Positions 9,572 through 18,259 of a stretch of 64,000 nucleotides of DNA are shown here, in pieces. Below the pieces are notes generated by a model. That model saw only the letters and a list, made by a program, of their open reading frames with translations. It was not told the DNA's origin and did no database searches. Origin of the DNA: Mycobacterium bohemicum DSM 44277. GTDB taxonomy: Bacteria > Actinomycetota > Actinomycetes > Mycobacteriales > Mycobacteriaceae. How positions within the stretch are numbered: position 1 is the stretch's first letter; every line of letters begins with the position of its first letter. Both the position numbers and the translations under genes were made by a program. The stretch is taken from contig NZ_CSTD01000001.1 in assembly GCF_001053185.1 (NCBI RefSeq), positions 738,333 through 802,332 of the forward strand, in the 5' to 3' direction.

Positions 9572-10600
9572 TCAGACCAGCAGGACCGCGGCGCCGGCGA
9601 TGCGCCCGGCGCTGAGGTCGCTCAAAGCCCGATCCGCTTGCGACAGCGGGTATTCCGGCGTGGTCACCTCGATGTGATGGCGGCCCGCAAACTCGAGGAA
9701 GGCCCGGGCGTCGGCCCGCGTGTTCGACGTCACCGACCGGACCTGGCGCTCCTGGAACAGGTGGCGCTGGTAGTTCAGCGTCGGGATGTCCGACAGGTGG
9801 ATCCCCGCGATCGACAGGGTGCCGCCGCGGTCCAGCGCTTCCAGGGCGGGCAAGACCAGATCGCCCACCGGCGCGAACAGGATGGCGGCATCGAGCGGCA
9901 CCGGCGGCGGATCCGCGGCGCCCTGGGCCGACGCCACGCCCAGCTCGAGCGCCAGCTTGCGCGCCTCCTCCCCGCGGGTCATCACGTGCACCTCGGCGCC
10001 CTGCGCCAACGCAACCTGGGCGGTGATGTGGGCGCTACCCCCGAAGCCGTACAACCCCAGCCGCCCCCCCGGTGGCAGCTCGGCGCGCAGCAGCGACCGG
10101 TATCCGATGATGCCGGCGCACAGCAGCGGCGCCAGCTCGGTGTCGCTGTAGCCGGGTGGTAGGTGGTGCGCGAAAGCGGCCGGCACGGTGGCGAATTCGG
10201 CGTAGCCGCCATCGGCGTCCCAGCCGGTGTAGCGGGAGTGCGGGCACAGGTTTTCGTTGCCCCGGCGGCAGTACGTGCACACGCCGCAGGTGTGGCGCAG
10301 CCAGGCGATCCCCACCCGGTCGCCCACCCGGAACTCGTCCCCGGCCTGCGCGCCGACCTCCACGACCTGCCCCACCACCTCATGGCCGGGCGTCACCCGG
10401 TCACGGTGCACGGGGAGGTCTCCCTCGGTGACATGCAGGTCGGTGCGGCACACCCCGCAGGCGCGCACGGCCACCAGCAACTCCGACGGCTCCGGGCGCG
10501 GCACCTGGGCGGTGACCCGTTCGAGCGGGTCGGTGCTCATCGGTCCCGGCCGCCGCACCCGCCAGGCGCGCATCGTCCCGGCGCTCGACCCCGGTGTCAT
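9572..10600 (-). CDS. adhA: Zinc-dependent alcohol dehydrogenase AdhA
   Basis: A medium-chain dehydrogenase/reductase of 342 residues that oxidises or reduces alcohols and aldehydes with NAD(P). The catalytic zinc site is visible as CGVCRTDLH and GHEVVGQV, with a later Cys in LLCAG. The structural zinc lobe is [15 protein letters not shown]. The nucleotide-binding segment is degenerate: [18 protein letters not shown]. It corresponds to Rv1862. The 10600 start gives [18 protein letters not shown] 10573 (MRAWRV) is also plausible. Confidence 0.88.
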   Translation of the reverse strand: MTPGSSAGTMRAWRVRRPGPMSTDPLERVTAQVPRPEPSELLVAVRACGVCRTDLHVTEGDLPVHRDRVTPGHEVVGQVVEVGAQAGDEFRVGDRVGIAWLRHTCGVCTYCRRGNENLCPHSRYTGWDADGGYAEFATVPAAFAHHLPPGYSDTELAPLLCAGIIGYRSLLRAELPPGGRLGLYGFGGSAHITAQVALAQGAEVHVMTRGEEARKLALELGVASAQGAADPPPVPLDAAILFAPVGDLVLPALEALDRGGTLSIAGIHLSDIPTLNYQRHLFQERQVRSVTSNTRADARAFLEFAGRHHIEVTTPEYPLSQADRALSDLSAGRIAGAAVLLV

Positions 10601-10657
10601 CGGTCCATCATGCCGTGACCGATCAGGGACGCAATGGATGAGGCGCTCCCAGGCGTG

Positions 10658-11695
10658 TTACGCCGGGAGGGTCCGCTGTGGCGTCGTGCTGGGAGTCGGG
10701 GTGACCTCGCCCGCGGGCGCCGGGGCCGCGGGCGCCGGGGCCGGCGGCGCGGCGGGCGCTCCCGGGGCCGGCGGTGCCGGTTGACCGGGCTGAGCCGGCG
10801 GTGCCGGCTGACCGGGCTGAGCCGGCGGGGCCGGCTCTCCGGGCGGGGCCGGTGGGGCCTGCCAGGGCTGGATCGACTCGGCCAGCGCCTTGGCCGCCCC
10901 CTTGTCCACCGGGTCGTTCGCGGTGCCGAGCCACACCACGAACCAGCGCTGCGGCGGGCCCGCGCTCGGCGAACTGCCCGCGGGCGTGCCGACCACGCCC
11001 GTCCAGATCTGGCCGTTCGGCTTGGTCGCGTCGGTGAACTTGACCTCGTAGAAGGACGCACTGCCCGTGATGCCGTTGGCGCCGGTGAGCGGGGTGGTCT
11101 CCTGGTTGATCCGGGTCCCCGGGTAGGGCAGGAAGAACTCGCCCATGTCCGAGCCCAGCCGCACGGCGGCCTTGGCGTTGTTGGGTTCGGCGCTGGCGTA
11201 GAGCTTCTGGTCCAGGCGGCCCATCACGATCCGGGTGTCGTTCGCGACCGGCGGCGGCTGGCCGGGCGCCGGCGGCTGTCCCGTGGTCTTGCTGAGCAAC
11301 TCGGAGCCGTAGTCCAGGTGCGACGCGTCCGACTCCACCCAGCCGGGGGGCAGCACGAAGCTGAACCCTCCGACGCCGTTGCCGATTCGCCCGGCGTTGG
11401 GGTCGACGGGCGGCGGCGGGGGCGCATTGGGATCGATCGGCGGCGGCGGGGGCGCATTGGGATCGGCCGGCGGCGGCGGTGCCGCGTTCGGGTCACCGGG
11501 CTGCGGTGACGGCGGGGGCGCGGTGGTGGTGGCGGGCGGTGGTGCCGTCGCGGTGGTCGAGGGCCCCGGGGCCGGATCCGCGTTCGAGTTCGCCGGAAAC
11601 GCGATGCCGGCGGCCGAGGCTCCGGTCACCGCGGCGATCGCCAGCGACGCCCATAGTCCCTTGCGGCGAGTCGAATTCGGGTCCACCTGGTCCAT
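10658..11695 (-). CDS. apa: Alanine/proline-rich secreted glycoprotein Apa (fibronectin attachment protein)
   Basis: A secreted 345-residue adhesin and antigen, also called FAP, ModD or the 45/47-kDa antigen. It has a Sec signal peptide (basic start, hydrophobic core [18 protein letters not shown], cleavage near NADPAP). A Pro/Ala/Thr-rich arm follows with repeated PNAPPPPP units, likely mannosylated. The central FAP domain spans roughly residues 105-285 ([21 protein letters not shown] to [10 protein letters not shown]), and the tail is built from GQPAPPAQP repeats. Family members bind fibronectin. It lies immediately downstream of modC, as in M. tuberculosis. Confidence 0.93.
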   Translation of the reverse strand: MDQVDPNSTRRKGLWASLAIAAVTGASAAGIAFPANSNADPAPGPSTTATAPPPATTTAPPPSPQPGDPNAAPPPPADPNAPPPPPIDPNAPPPPPVDPNAGRIGNGVGGFSFVLPPGWVESDASHLDYGSELLSKTTGQPPAPGQPPPVANDTRIVMGRLDQKLYASAEPNNAKAAVRLGSDMGEFFLPYPGTRINQETTPLTGANGITGSASFYEVKFTDATKPNGQIWTGVVGTPAGSSPSAGPPQRWFVVWLGTANDPVDKGAAKALAESIQPWQAPPAPPGEPAPPAQPGQPAPPAQPGQPAPPAPGAPAAPPAPAPAAPAPAGEVTPTPSTTPQRTLPA

Positions 11696-11760
11696 GGCGA
11701 CGAACCTACCGTGTTACAGCTGTGACGCAAGGGTGCCGTGCGGACGGATGACGATGCGTT

Positions 11761-12864
11761 TCAATGCCGCACCGGGTGCAGCGTCACCTCGTGGGCCTTG
11801 ACCGACAACCAGGCCCGCTCGCCCGGGGTCAGCCGCAGCTCCGCCGCGGCGTCAAGGGTGATCTCCGCGGCCAGGCCGGGCGCGCCGTCGGGCTGCGGAT
11901 CACCGCGAACCAGAACCGCGGGCCCACGCACGTCGAGCTCCGACACCGTGACCTCCACGGTGTTGCGGGGACTGCCGTGGGGCAGTTCGCGGTACACGGC
12001 GACGGCCGTCGGCGGGAACACCGCGACCGCGCTGTCCCCCGGGGTCAGCCGGCTGTCCGGGGCCGCGTGCCAGCGCGCGCCGCCGCCCGTGAGCAGCGCG
12101 CCGTCGTCGCCGATGGTGCCGTTGACCAGGTTGAGGCCCGCGATGCGGGCGCCGAAGTGACTGCGCGGCGCGGCGAGCACCTCGGCCACCGGCCCGCTCT
12201 CGGCCACCTTGCCGCGCTCCAGCACCAGCACCCGGTCGGCCAGCGCGAACACGTCGAGCAGGTCGTGGGTGACCAGGACGGTCGCGCAGCCGGTGCGGGC
12301 GACCGCCGTGCGCAGCACGCCGCGCACGGCCGCCGCCGCGGCCACGTCCAGGCCGCTCAGCGGCTCGTCGAGCAGCAGCACCTCGGGTTCGGTCGCCAGC
12401 GCACGCGCGATCGCCACCCGCTGTGCCTGCCCGCCGGACAGCTCACGCGGCTTGCGGCCGGCGAACCCCTCGGCGTCCACGGCCCGCAGCCACCGCAGCG
12501 CCTCGCCCCTGTCCCGGGCGCGCCCCCGGCCGAAGGAGCGCAACGACCTGCGTCGGCTGTGCGGGCCGAAGGCCACGTTGGCCGCGACGCTCAGGTGCGG
12601 GAACAGCAGCGGATCCTGCAGGAGCAGCGCGACCCGGCGATCGTGCGTCGCCACGTCCACCCCGGCCGCGGTGTCGGTCAGCACGCGGTCCCCCGACCGC
12701 ACCGTTCCCTGATCGGGGCGGAGCAGCCCGGCGATGACGTGCAGCGCGGTCGACTTGCCGGCCCCGTTGGGTCCCAGCACCGCGAGCACCTCGCCCGCGG
12801 CCACCGAGAACTCCACGTCGAACCCGCGGTCGGCGACGGCGGCGCGGACGCGTAACTCGGTCAT
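11761..12864 (-). CDS. modC: Molybdate ABC transporter ATP-binding protein ModC
   Basis: The cytoplasmic ATPase of the molybdate importer, 367 residues. The N-terminal ABC domain has Walker A GPNGAGKST, signature LSGGQAQRVAIARAL and Walker B VLLLDEPLSGLD. The C-terminal regulatory part, around VNGTIG and RAWLSVKAHEVTLHP, fits a MOP/TOBE molybdate-binding domain. In this window modC is separated from modB by an SQR-like gene and a small ORF, although all are on the same strand. A 39-base gap separates it from the small ORF upstream. Confidence 0.92.
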   Translation of the reverse strand: MTELRVRAAVADRGFDVEFSVAAGEVLAVLGPNGAGKSTALHVIAGLLRPDQGTVRSGDRVLTDTAAGVDVATHDRRVALLLQDPLLFPHLSVAANVAFGPHSRRRSLRSFGRGRARDRGEALRWLRAVDAEGFAGRKPRELSGGQAQRVAIARALATEPEVLLLDEPLSGLDVAAAAAVRGVLRTAVARTGCATVLVTHDLLDVFALADRVLVLERGKVAESGPVAEVLAAPRSHFGARIAGLNLVNGTIGDDGALLTGGGARWHAAPDSRLTPGDSAVAVFPPTAVAVYRELPHGSPRNTVEVTVSELDVRGPAVLVRGDPQPDGAPGLAAEITLDAAAELRLTPGERAWLSVKAHEVTLHPVRH

Positions 12865-12903
12865 GGTCGGTCAATTGTCACCCGACGGCCGAGCGGTCCC
12901 GCG

Positions 12904-13089
12904 TCAGCGGTGTCCGCTGAAGATGATCCGCATCATCTTGACGTTGATGTGGGCGAAGCGCCACGCCTGCAGGAGCAGGCTCTGGCGCTTCCGCAGCGTC
13001 GCGCGGGTGGGAAGCGGGGCGTCGGCGATGCGTTCGGCGGTGCGGACGTTGGCGTCCGAGTCGATGCCGTCACTGCCGGTGGTGTCCAT
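12904..13089 (-). CDS. 61-residue hypothetical protein downstream of SQR-like gene
   Basis: Begins MDTTGSDGID with an AAGG-containing ribosome site, 11 bases after the SQR-like stop, so it is probably cotranscribed with it. The first half is acidic. The second half is basic and amphipathic (RKRQSLLLQAWRFAHINVKMM) and ends IIFSGHR. No signal peptide or metal-binding motif is visible. The basic, hydrophobic C-terminal half could sit on a membrane surface beside the oxidoreductase. I do not recognise a family. Confidence 0.55.
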   Translation of the reverse strand: MDTTGSDGIDSDANVRTAERIADAPLPTRATLRKRQSLLLQAWRFAHINVKMMRIIFSGHR

Positions 13090-13100
13090 GGACGCGCCTT

Positions 13101-14555
13101 TCACTCGGGGATCAGCCACCAGAACGGCCTGGCCTTGGCCTTGTAGATGAACAGGTAATGCAGCAACAACTTGATCCAGTGGCCGGCGAGGCCGAGCTCG
13201 CCGGATGTGCCGGCGATGTCGCGGCCGGTCTGCGGGTACCGAGCGGGATCGGGCACCACCGGAAACATGGTCATCGCGGCGGCCGAGCCCTCGCGCAGGC
13301 CGGTGCCGGCGGATGCGACGCACGCGGCGCCCATGGTCGCCATGGAGGCCCGGTGGGCCGCGGCTCCGGGGTGCTTGATGCGGTCGCGGATGGTCTCGGC
13401 GACCGTCTTCGCCATGATGCCCGACGGCATCCCCGTGCGGGGCGGGCTGGGCGTGATGACCGTCCCGTTGGGGCTCTTGCGCGGCTTGGAGATCGGATGC
13501 GGCGGCGCAAACGCGATGCCCGGCGCGAAAATGTTCGGATAGGCCGGGGACTCATAGGTGTGCGGCCAGTCCGCGGCGGACCACTCGTCGTAGGGCTTGC
13601 CCGAGTAGTCGGCGTCGACCTTCAAAAAGCCCGAGGGAGCGAACAGGACGGACGTGATGTCCTTGCCGTCGTTGTCGTAGGCGGCGAGCGCGACGCCCTT
13701 GAACGGCGGCAGCAGCATCGCGAAGTCGAAGTCGAGGTCGCGCTCCTGGCCGTCGAGCTGCTCGTACCGCAGCTTGCCTTCCATCACCTCGTGCACGGCG
13801 GCCTGCGTGATGGCCTTGACGCCACGCTCCCGGAACAGCGACTCGGTCCAGAGCTGGCTGGACTGCACGAAGCCCTTGTCGACGAAGCTCATGCCGTCCA
13901 CGCCGAAGTCACCCAGTTCGTACTCGTTGGTGAAATAGACGATCTCGGCGAGGTCGCGCACGCCGGCCGCGCGCAACGCATGTTCGACGTTGAAGGTGTA
14001 TTCGAACGCCGCGCCTTCGCACGTGCAGGTGCCGTGCCCTACGCCGACGACGAGTCTCTGCCGTTCCCCGGCCTTCAGCCTGGCGATGACGCGATCGAGC
14101 GCCCTGGCCGCCTCGACGGCGTGGTCGGCGGTGCACACCGAATACGAATGCCCGCCGGGTCCAAGGCCGGGTGTGGCCGCGAAGTTCAACTGCGGGCCGG
14201 TGGCATTGATGAGGTAGTCGTAGGTCAGCGAGCCGCTCCGGCCGCTCTGCTCCTCGCTTGTGTAGACGAAGTCCACCGACGGTGCAGACTGCTCACCCGT
14301 GCCCTCGGGACGGATCGCGACGGCCCGGGCCTGGTGGAAGACGATGCCCTTGCGGTCATAGATCGGCTTGAGCGGAATCAGCACCTTGCCGGCTTCCATC
14401 CGGCCGACGCCGACCCAGATGTTCGACGGGATCCAGTTCCAGTCGGCGTTGGGCGACACCACGACGACTTCGTGCTTGCGGGGTAGCCATCGGCGCAGAT
14501 GCAGCGCGGCGGTGTGCCCCGCGATGCCGGCGCCGAGGATGACGACTCGTGCCAT
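13101..14555 (-). CDS. Sulfide:quinone oxidoreductase-like FAD flavoprotein
   Basis: A 484-residue member of the two-dinucleotide-fold flavoproteins (SQR/flavocytochrome c/NDH-2 clan). The FAD fold starts at VVILGAGIAGHTAALHLRR, and YDYLINATGPQLNF precedes the second fold. Cysteines occur in SVCTADH and GHGTCTCEGAAFEY, where SQRs place the redox Cys. FAPGIAFA marks the C-terminal FAD site. The C-terminal helix WIKLLLHYLFIYKAKARPFW looks like an SQR membrane-anchoring helix. A likely role is oxidation of sulfide or persulfide with electrons to menaquinone; an NDH-2-like role is the alternative. It has a GAGGAG ribosome site and a CsoR/CstR-type palindrome 62 bases upstream. It interrupts the mod gene order. 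Confidence 0.7.
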   Translation of the reverse strand: MARVVILGAGIAGHTAALHLRRWLPRKHEVVVVSPNADWNWIPSNIWVGVGRMEAGKVLIPLKPIYDRKGIVFHQARAVAIRPEGTGEQSAPSVDFVYTSEEQSGRSGSLTYDYLINATGPQLNFAATPGLGPGGHSYSVCTADHAVEAARALDRVIARLKAGERQRLVVGVGHGTCTCEGAAFEYTFNVEHALRAAGVRDLAEIVYFTNEYELGDFGVDGMSFVDKGFVQSSQLWTESLFRERGVKAITQAAVHEVMEGKLRYEQLDGQERDLDFDFAMLLPPFKGVALAAYDNDGKDITSVLFAPSGFLKVDADYSGKPYDEWSAADWPHTYESPAYPNIFAPGIAFAPPHPISKPRKSPNGTVITPSPPRTGMPSGIMAKTVAETIRDRIKHPGAAAHRASMATMGAACVASAGTGLREGSAAAMTMFPVVPDPARYPQTGRDIAGTSGELGLAGHWIKLLLHYLFIYKAKARPFWWLIPE

Positions 14556-14616
14556 GGAAGCTCCTCGGTTGGACAGACCGGCCGCAGCGGTAGTGCGGCT
14601 CTCGGACCGGCCCCCA

Positions 14617-14636
14617 TGATACCCCCAGGGGTATCA
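14617..14636. promoter_or_regulatory. CsoR/CstR-type palindrome upstream of SQR-like gene
   Basis: The sequence TGATACCCC-CA-GGGGTATCA is a perfect 9-bp-arm palindrome in the 160-bp gap before the SQR-like gene. The ATACCCC...GGGGTAT core has the G/C-tract form bound by CsoR-family tetrameric regulators. These include copper sensors and the persulfide sensor CstR, which controls SQR in Staphylococcus. No CsoR gene is in the window, so the cognate regulator is inferred. Confidence 0.6.
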
Positions 14637-14715
14637 GATCGAAAGGCGCCTCAGCCGATGTCCACGGAGTTCACAGCGGGCGCCCAGAGGATTTGGGTCA
14701 CCAGTTGCGGGCCGG

Positions 14716-15510
14716 CTACCTGACATCGGTCCCCGCCAGCCGCCGCGCGCCCAGACCCAGCACCACCAGGGCCGCCACCATCACCAGCAGCAGGGAAAGC
14801 GCCACCGCGGCGTCCGGATCGCTCACCCGCTGCAGGTAGATCTCCAGCGGCAGAGTCCGGGTCACGCCCTGCCGGGACCCGGCGAACGTCAGCGTCGCGC
14901 CGAACTCCCCCAGCGCGCGGGCGAACGCCAGCACCGCGCCCGACGCCACCCCGGGCAGCAGCAGCGGCATGGTCACCCGCCACCACACCGTGCCCGGCCG
15001 GGCCCCGAGCGTCGCCGCCACCACCTCCAGATCGGCTCCCGCGGTGCGGGCGGCCCCTTCGAGGGAGATCACCAGAAACGGCAGCGACACGAACGTCTGC
15101 GCCAGCACCACGGCGGTCGTGCTGAACGCGATGGAAATACCGGCGGCCTCCAGGTAGCGCCCGAGCAGCCCGAGCCGGCCGAACGCGTAGAGCAGCGCGA
15201 TCCCGCCGACCACCGGCGGCAACACCAGCGGGAGCAGGATCAGCGGGCGCAGCAATCGCACCAGCCGGGTGGGACCGCGCGCCAGCACCAACGCCATCGG
15301 CACGCCCACCAGGACGCACAGCGCGGTGCTGGCGGCCGCGGTCTTCAGGCTCAGCAACAGCGCCGTCATCGACGAGGTGCTGGTGATCAGCGACCAGAAA
15401 TCGGGCCAGTCGACCTTGACTGCGATCGCCACCAGGGGCAACAGCACGAAGGCGGCGCCCACGGCCGCCGGCAGATACACCCAGCGGGGCAGGTCCGTCG
15501 GCCGCGGCAC
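14716..15510 (-). CDS. modB: Molybdate ABC transporter permease ModB
   Basis: The inner-membrane channel of the molybdate importer: 264 residues with about six hydrophobic helices. The BPD_transp_1 EAA loop reads [20 protein letters not shown], where it contacts Mod[14 protein letters not shown] is typical of ModB. It starts 4 bases after the modA stop, so modA and modB are cotranscribed. In other mycobacteria modC follows directly, but here the next gene is the SQR-like flavoprotein. Confidence 0.92.
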   Translation of the reverse strand: MPRPTDLPRWVYLPAAVGAAFVLLPLVAIAVKVDWPDFWSLITSTSSMTALLLSLKTAAASTALCVLVGVPMALVLARGPTRLVRLLRPLILLPLVLPPVVGGIALLYAFGRLGLLGRYLEAAGISIAFSTTAVVLAQTFVSLPFLVISLEGAARTAGADLEVVAATLGARPGTVWWRVTMPLLLPGVASGAVLAFARALGEFGATLTFAGSRQGVTRTLPLEIYLQRVSDPDAAVALSLLLVMVAALVVLGLGARRLAGTDVR

Positions 15511-15513
15511 GGT

Positions 15514-16284
15514 TCAGGGCTTGGCGAAGCCGGACTGGGAAAGGATCTTCTGACCGGTGTCGGAGGTCACCAGGGTGACGAACTTCTGCGCCAACGCCGG
15601 CGCCGGCGCCTTCTTGAGCACCCCGATCGGGTAGACGTTGACCGCGCCGGCGGCCTCCGGGAAGTTGACCGTCGAGACCTTGTCACCCGCGCTGATCGCG
15701 TCGGTGACGTACACCAGCCCGGCGTCGGCCTGCCCGCTGGTGACCTTGGTGAGGACGTCGGTGACGTTCGGTTCCTCGCTGACCGGGCGCAGATGCACCC
15801 CGGTGTGGTCCTCGACCCGTTGTGTGGCCGCCCCGCACGGCACCGGCCGCTGGCAGGTCACCACGCTCAGCCCCGACGTCGCGAGGTCGCCGAACGACGC
15901 GACGTGCTTCGGGTTGCCCGGCGCCGTGACGATGACGAGAGTGTTCGACGCGAAGTTGGTCGGGCCGCCGGCCAGGAGTCCGGCCCTGGCCACCGTGTCC
16001 ATCTGCGCGGTGTCCGCGGAGGCGAAGACGTCGGCCGTGGCGCCCTGGGTCAGCTGGTTGGCGAGATCCGAGGACCCGGCGTAGTCGAAATCCACTGCGG
16101 CGCCCGGATTTTCGGCGGAGAACTCCGTCGCCATCTTGGAGAACGCGGGCTTGAGCGAGGCCGCGGCGAACACCACGATCGATCCGGCCGGCGGCGAGGG
16201 CCGGGACGGTGTCGAACGACAGGCCACCATTCCGGCCGGCAGCATCACGAGCACCACACCGGTCAGGAGCCCGATCCCACGCAT
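15514..16284 (-). CDS. modA: Molybdate-binding lipoprotein ModA
   Basis: The extracellular substrate-binding subunit, 256 residues. It has a hydrophobic signal peptide and a lipobox-like GMVAC, with Cys near residue 22 for lipidation. The mature domain starts IVVFAAASLKPAFSKM, the standard oxyanion-binding start of ModA. Further motifs are AGSSDLANQLTQGATADVFASAD and QADAGLVYVTDA. First gene of the mod run. The 199-base gap to the divergent SDR gene contains an 11-bp direct repeat that may be regulatory. Confidence 0.92.
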   Translation of the reverse strand: MRGIGLLTGVVLVMLPAGMVACRSTPSRPSPPAGSIVVFAAASLKPAFSKMATEFSAENPGAAVDFDYAGSSDLANQLTQGATADVFASADTAQMDTVARAGLLAGGPTNFASNTLVIVTAPGNPKHVASFGDLATSGLSVVTCQRPVPCGAATQRVEDHTGVHLRPVSEEPNVTDVLTKVTSGQADAGLVYVTDAISAGDKVSTVNFPEAAGAVNVYPIGVLKKAPAPALAQKFVTLVTSDTGQKILSQSGFAKP

Positions 16285-16346
16285 GCGTGAACGTTAGCGC
16301 GTGCGGCCGCGGCTGTGGACGACGTCCCGCTGCGCGCCGACGGTCG

Positions 16347-16404
16347 CGAATAGTTACCGAAATGTCTGCGCGACGCGACGCGTCGAGTTTCGCCGAATAG
16401 CTAC
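16347..16404. repeat. Direct repeat in the modA/SDR divergent promoter
   Basis: CGAATAGTTAC (16347-16357) and CGAATAGCTAC (16394-16404) differ at one position and are 47 bases apart in the divergent intergenic region. They could be paired binding sites for a regulator of modA or the SDR gene; a molybdate link is speculative. Confidence 0.35.
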
Positions 16405-16483
16405 TGTCCAGTAACATTGACCGGGAACAGAGCCGGGTGAAGCGCCAGGTCTGGTTCAGCGTCGAGCACGAGGAGGTCAAGCA

Positions 16484-17155
16484 GTGGACGTGCTGGTCAC
16501 CGGGGGGGACACGGACTTGGGGCGGTCGGTGGCCGAGGGGTTCCGCGATGATGGTCACAAGGTGACCCTCGTGGGCGCGCGGCGCAGCGATCTGGAGATC
16601 GCCGCCAAGGAGCTCGACGTCGACGCGATCGTGTGCGACACCACCGATCCCGCCAGCCTCGAGGAGGCCCGCGGACTGTTCCCCCACCACCTCGACACCA
16701 TCGTCAACGTGCCGGCCCCCACCTGGGACGCCGGCGATCCGCGCGCCTATTCGACCGCCGACACCGCCGCCGCATGGCGCCACGGGCTCGACGCGACGGT
16801 GCTGTCGTTGGTGCTGACCGTGCAAACCGTCGGCGACCACCTCCGCTCCGGTGGCGCGATCATCAGCGTGGTCCCCGAGAGCCCGGCGGCCGGTAGCGCC
16901 GACGCCGCGATCAAAGCCGCACTCTCCAACTGGGTCGCCGGGCAGGCCACGGCCTTCGGCACCCGGGGCATCACGGTGAACGCGGTGGCGAGCGGCCGCA
17001 GCGTCCAGGCCGGCTACGACGGCCTTTCGGGCACGCCGCCCACGGTCGCCGCCGAGGTGGCGCGGCTGGCGCGGTTCCTCACCACCCCCGCGGCCCGCCA
17101 CATCACCGGCCAGACGCTGCACGTAAGCCGCGGCGCCCTGTCCCACTTCGCCTGA
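16484..17155 (+). CDS. Atypical short-chain dehydrogenase-like protein (Rv1856c-like)
   Basis: A 223-residue Rossmann-fold SDR relative. The N-terminal cofactor loop VTGGDTDLGRSVAEGF and the C-terminal HITGQTLHVSRG are recognisable. The active-site helix reads GSADAAIKAAL: the lysine is kept but the catalytic tyrosine four residues before it is Asp. It may therefore be a non-catalytic or modified member. GTG at 16484 follows AGGAGG. Orthologous in position to Rv1856c, divergent from modA. Confidence 0.8.
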   Translation: MDVLVTGGDTDLGRSVAEGFRDDGHKVTLVGARRSDLEIAAKELDVDAIVCDTTDPASLEEARGLFPHHLDTIVNVPAPTWDAGDPRAYSTADTAAAWRHGLDATVLSLVLTVQTVGDHLRSGGAIISVVPESPAAGSADAAIKAALSNWVAGQATAFGTRGITVNAVASGRSVQAGYDGLSGTPPTVAAEVARLARFLTTPAARHITGQTLHVSRGALSHFA

Positions 17156-17203
17156 CCCGGCCCAGGCGCGCGCCGCGCGCCGCGCCGCTCTACGGTGGAC
17201 GGC

Positions 17204-18121
17204 GTGGCTATTCGACTCGGTCTGCAGATCCCCAACTTCTCCTACGGCACCGGGGTGGAACAACTCTTCCCCACCGTCATCGCCCAGGCCCGCGAGGCCG
17301 AATCGGCAGGATTCGATTCGATTTTCGTGATGGACCACTTCTACCAACTGCCCATGCTGGGCTCGCCCGATCAGCCGATGCTGGAGGCCTACACCGCGCT
17401 GGGTGCTCTCGCGACGGCCACCGAGCGGGTGCAGCTGGGCACGCTGGTGACCGGCAACACGTATCGCAACCCGACGCTGCTGGCCAAGATCATCACCACG
17501 CTGGACGTGGTGAGTCAGGGCCGGGCGATCCTGGGCATCGGCACCGGCTGGTTCGAGCTCGAGCACGACCAGCTGGGCTTCGAGTTCGGCACCTTCACCG
17601 ACCGGTTCAACCGGCTCGACGAGGCGCTGCAGATCATCGTGCCGATGATCAAGGGGGAACGAGCGACGTTCTCGGGCAAGTGGTACCGGGCCAGCGAGGC
17701 CTTCGCGAATCCCCGCTTCCGCGAACACATTCCGATGATGATCGGCGGCAGCGGCGAAAAGAAGACCATTCCACTGGCCGCGCGACACTTCGACCACCTC
17801 AACGTGATCGCCGGCTTCGACGAGCTGCCGCGCAAGTTGGAGGTCGTGCGGCGCTGCTGCGACGAGGCCGGCCGCGACCCCGCGACGCTGGAGACCAGCA
17901 TGCTGATCACCGCCCTCGTCGACGACAACGCCAAACCCGACCAGATCCCCGCCGAGATGGCTCAGCGGATGGTGGTCGGCAGCGCCGCGTCCGTCGCCGA
18001 CCAGATCAAGACCAAGGTGCTCGACGCCGGAATCGGCAGCGTGATCGTCAACCTGCCCTTCTACACCCCCGGCATCGTGACCGCCGCGGGCGAGGCGCTG
18101 CGTCCGCTCTTCGACGCTTAG
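17204..18121 (+). CDS. LLM-class F420-dependent oxidoreductase (Rv1855c-like)
   Basis: A luciferase-like monooxygenase TIM barrel of about 305 residues. The motifs GLQIPNFSYGTG, SIFVMDHFYQLP, TLVTGNTYRNPTLLAK and LGIGTGWFELEHDQLGFEFG are those of the mycobacterial F420-dependent subgroup. It probably uses reduced F420 or FMN on an unknown substrate. GTG 17204 (MAIRLGLQ) is preferred; GTG 17195 would add three residues. It follows the SDR by 48 bases on the same strand and may be cotranscribed with it. Confidence 0.86.
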   Translation: MAIRLGLQIPNFSYGTGVEQLFPTVIAQAREAESAGFDSIFVMDHFYQLPMLGSPDQPMLEAYTALGALATATERVQLGTLVTGNTYRNPTLLAKIITTLDVVSQGRAILGIGTGWFELEHDQLGFEFGTFTDRFNRLDEALQIIVPMIKGERATFSGKWYRASEAFANPRFREHIPMMIGGSGEKKTIPLAARHFDHLNVIAGFDELPRKLEVVRRCCDEAGRDPATLETSMLITALVDDNAKPDQIPAEMAQRMVVGSAASVADQIKTKVLDAGIGSVIVNLPFYTPGIVTAAGEALRPLFDA

Positions 18122-18165
18122 CTGGGCACCGCCGCGTAACACGGCCTGACCAGGCTTGATGACGA

Positions 18166-18231
18166 GGTGTAACTGATCACACAGGCTTGCGAATTGGGTT
18201 TCGGGGTACCCGACTGACTACCGTATTAGTC
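18166..18231 (+). promoter_or_regulatory. ndh upstream region with CRP-like half-site and palindrome
   Basis: GGTGT-AACTGA-TCACA (18166-18181) matches the right half of the cAMP-receptor-protein consensus TGTGA-N6-TCACA fully and the left half in three of five positions. Downstream, GACTA-CCGTAT-TAGTC (18216-18231) is a short palindrome near the likely promoter. CRP control of ndh is reported in mycobacteria to my recollection; the site here is an inference. Confidence 0.35.
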
Positions 18232-18259
18232 GTAGGTGACCCGTCAGGAGCAGCCCAGC

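Noticed and set aside
11379..11801. A glycine-rich plus-strand frame resembling PE_PGRS sequence
   Set aside because: It is the complement of the Pro-rich repeats of Apa (CCG/GGC codons) and has no PE domain.
15683..18142. An 819-codon minus-strand open frame spanning modA to the LLM gene
   Set aside because: It overlaps three well-supported genes out of phase and has shadow-type composition; no motif is present.
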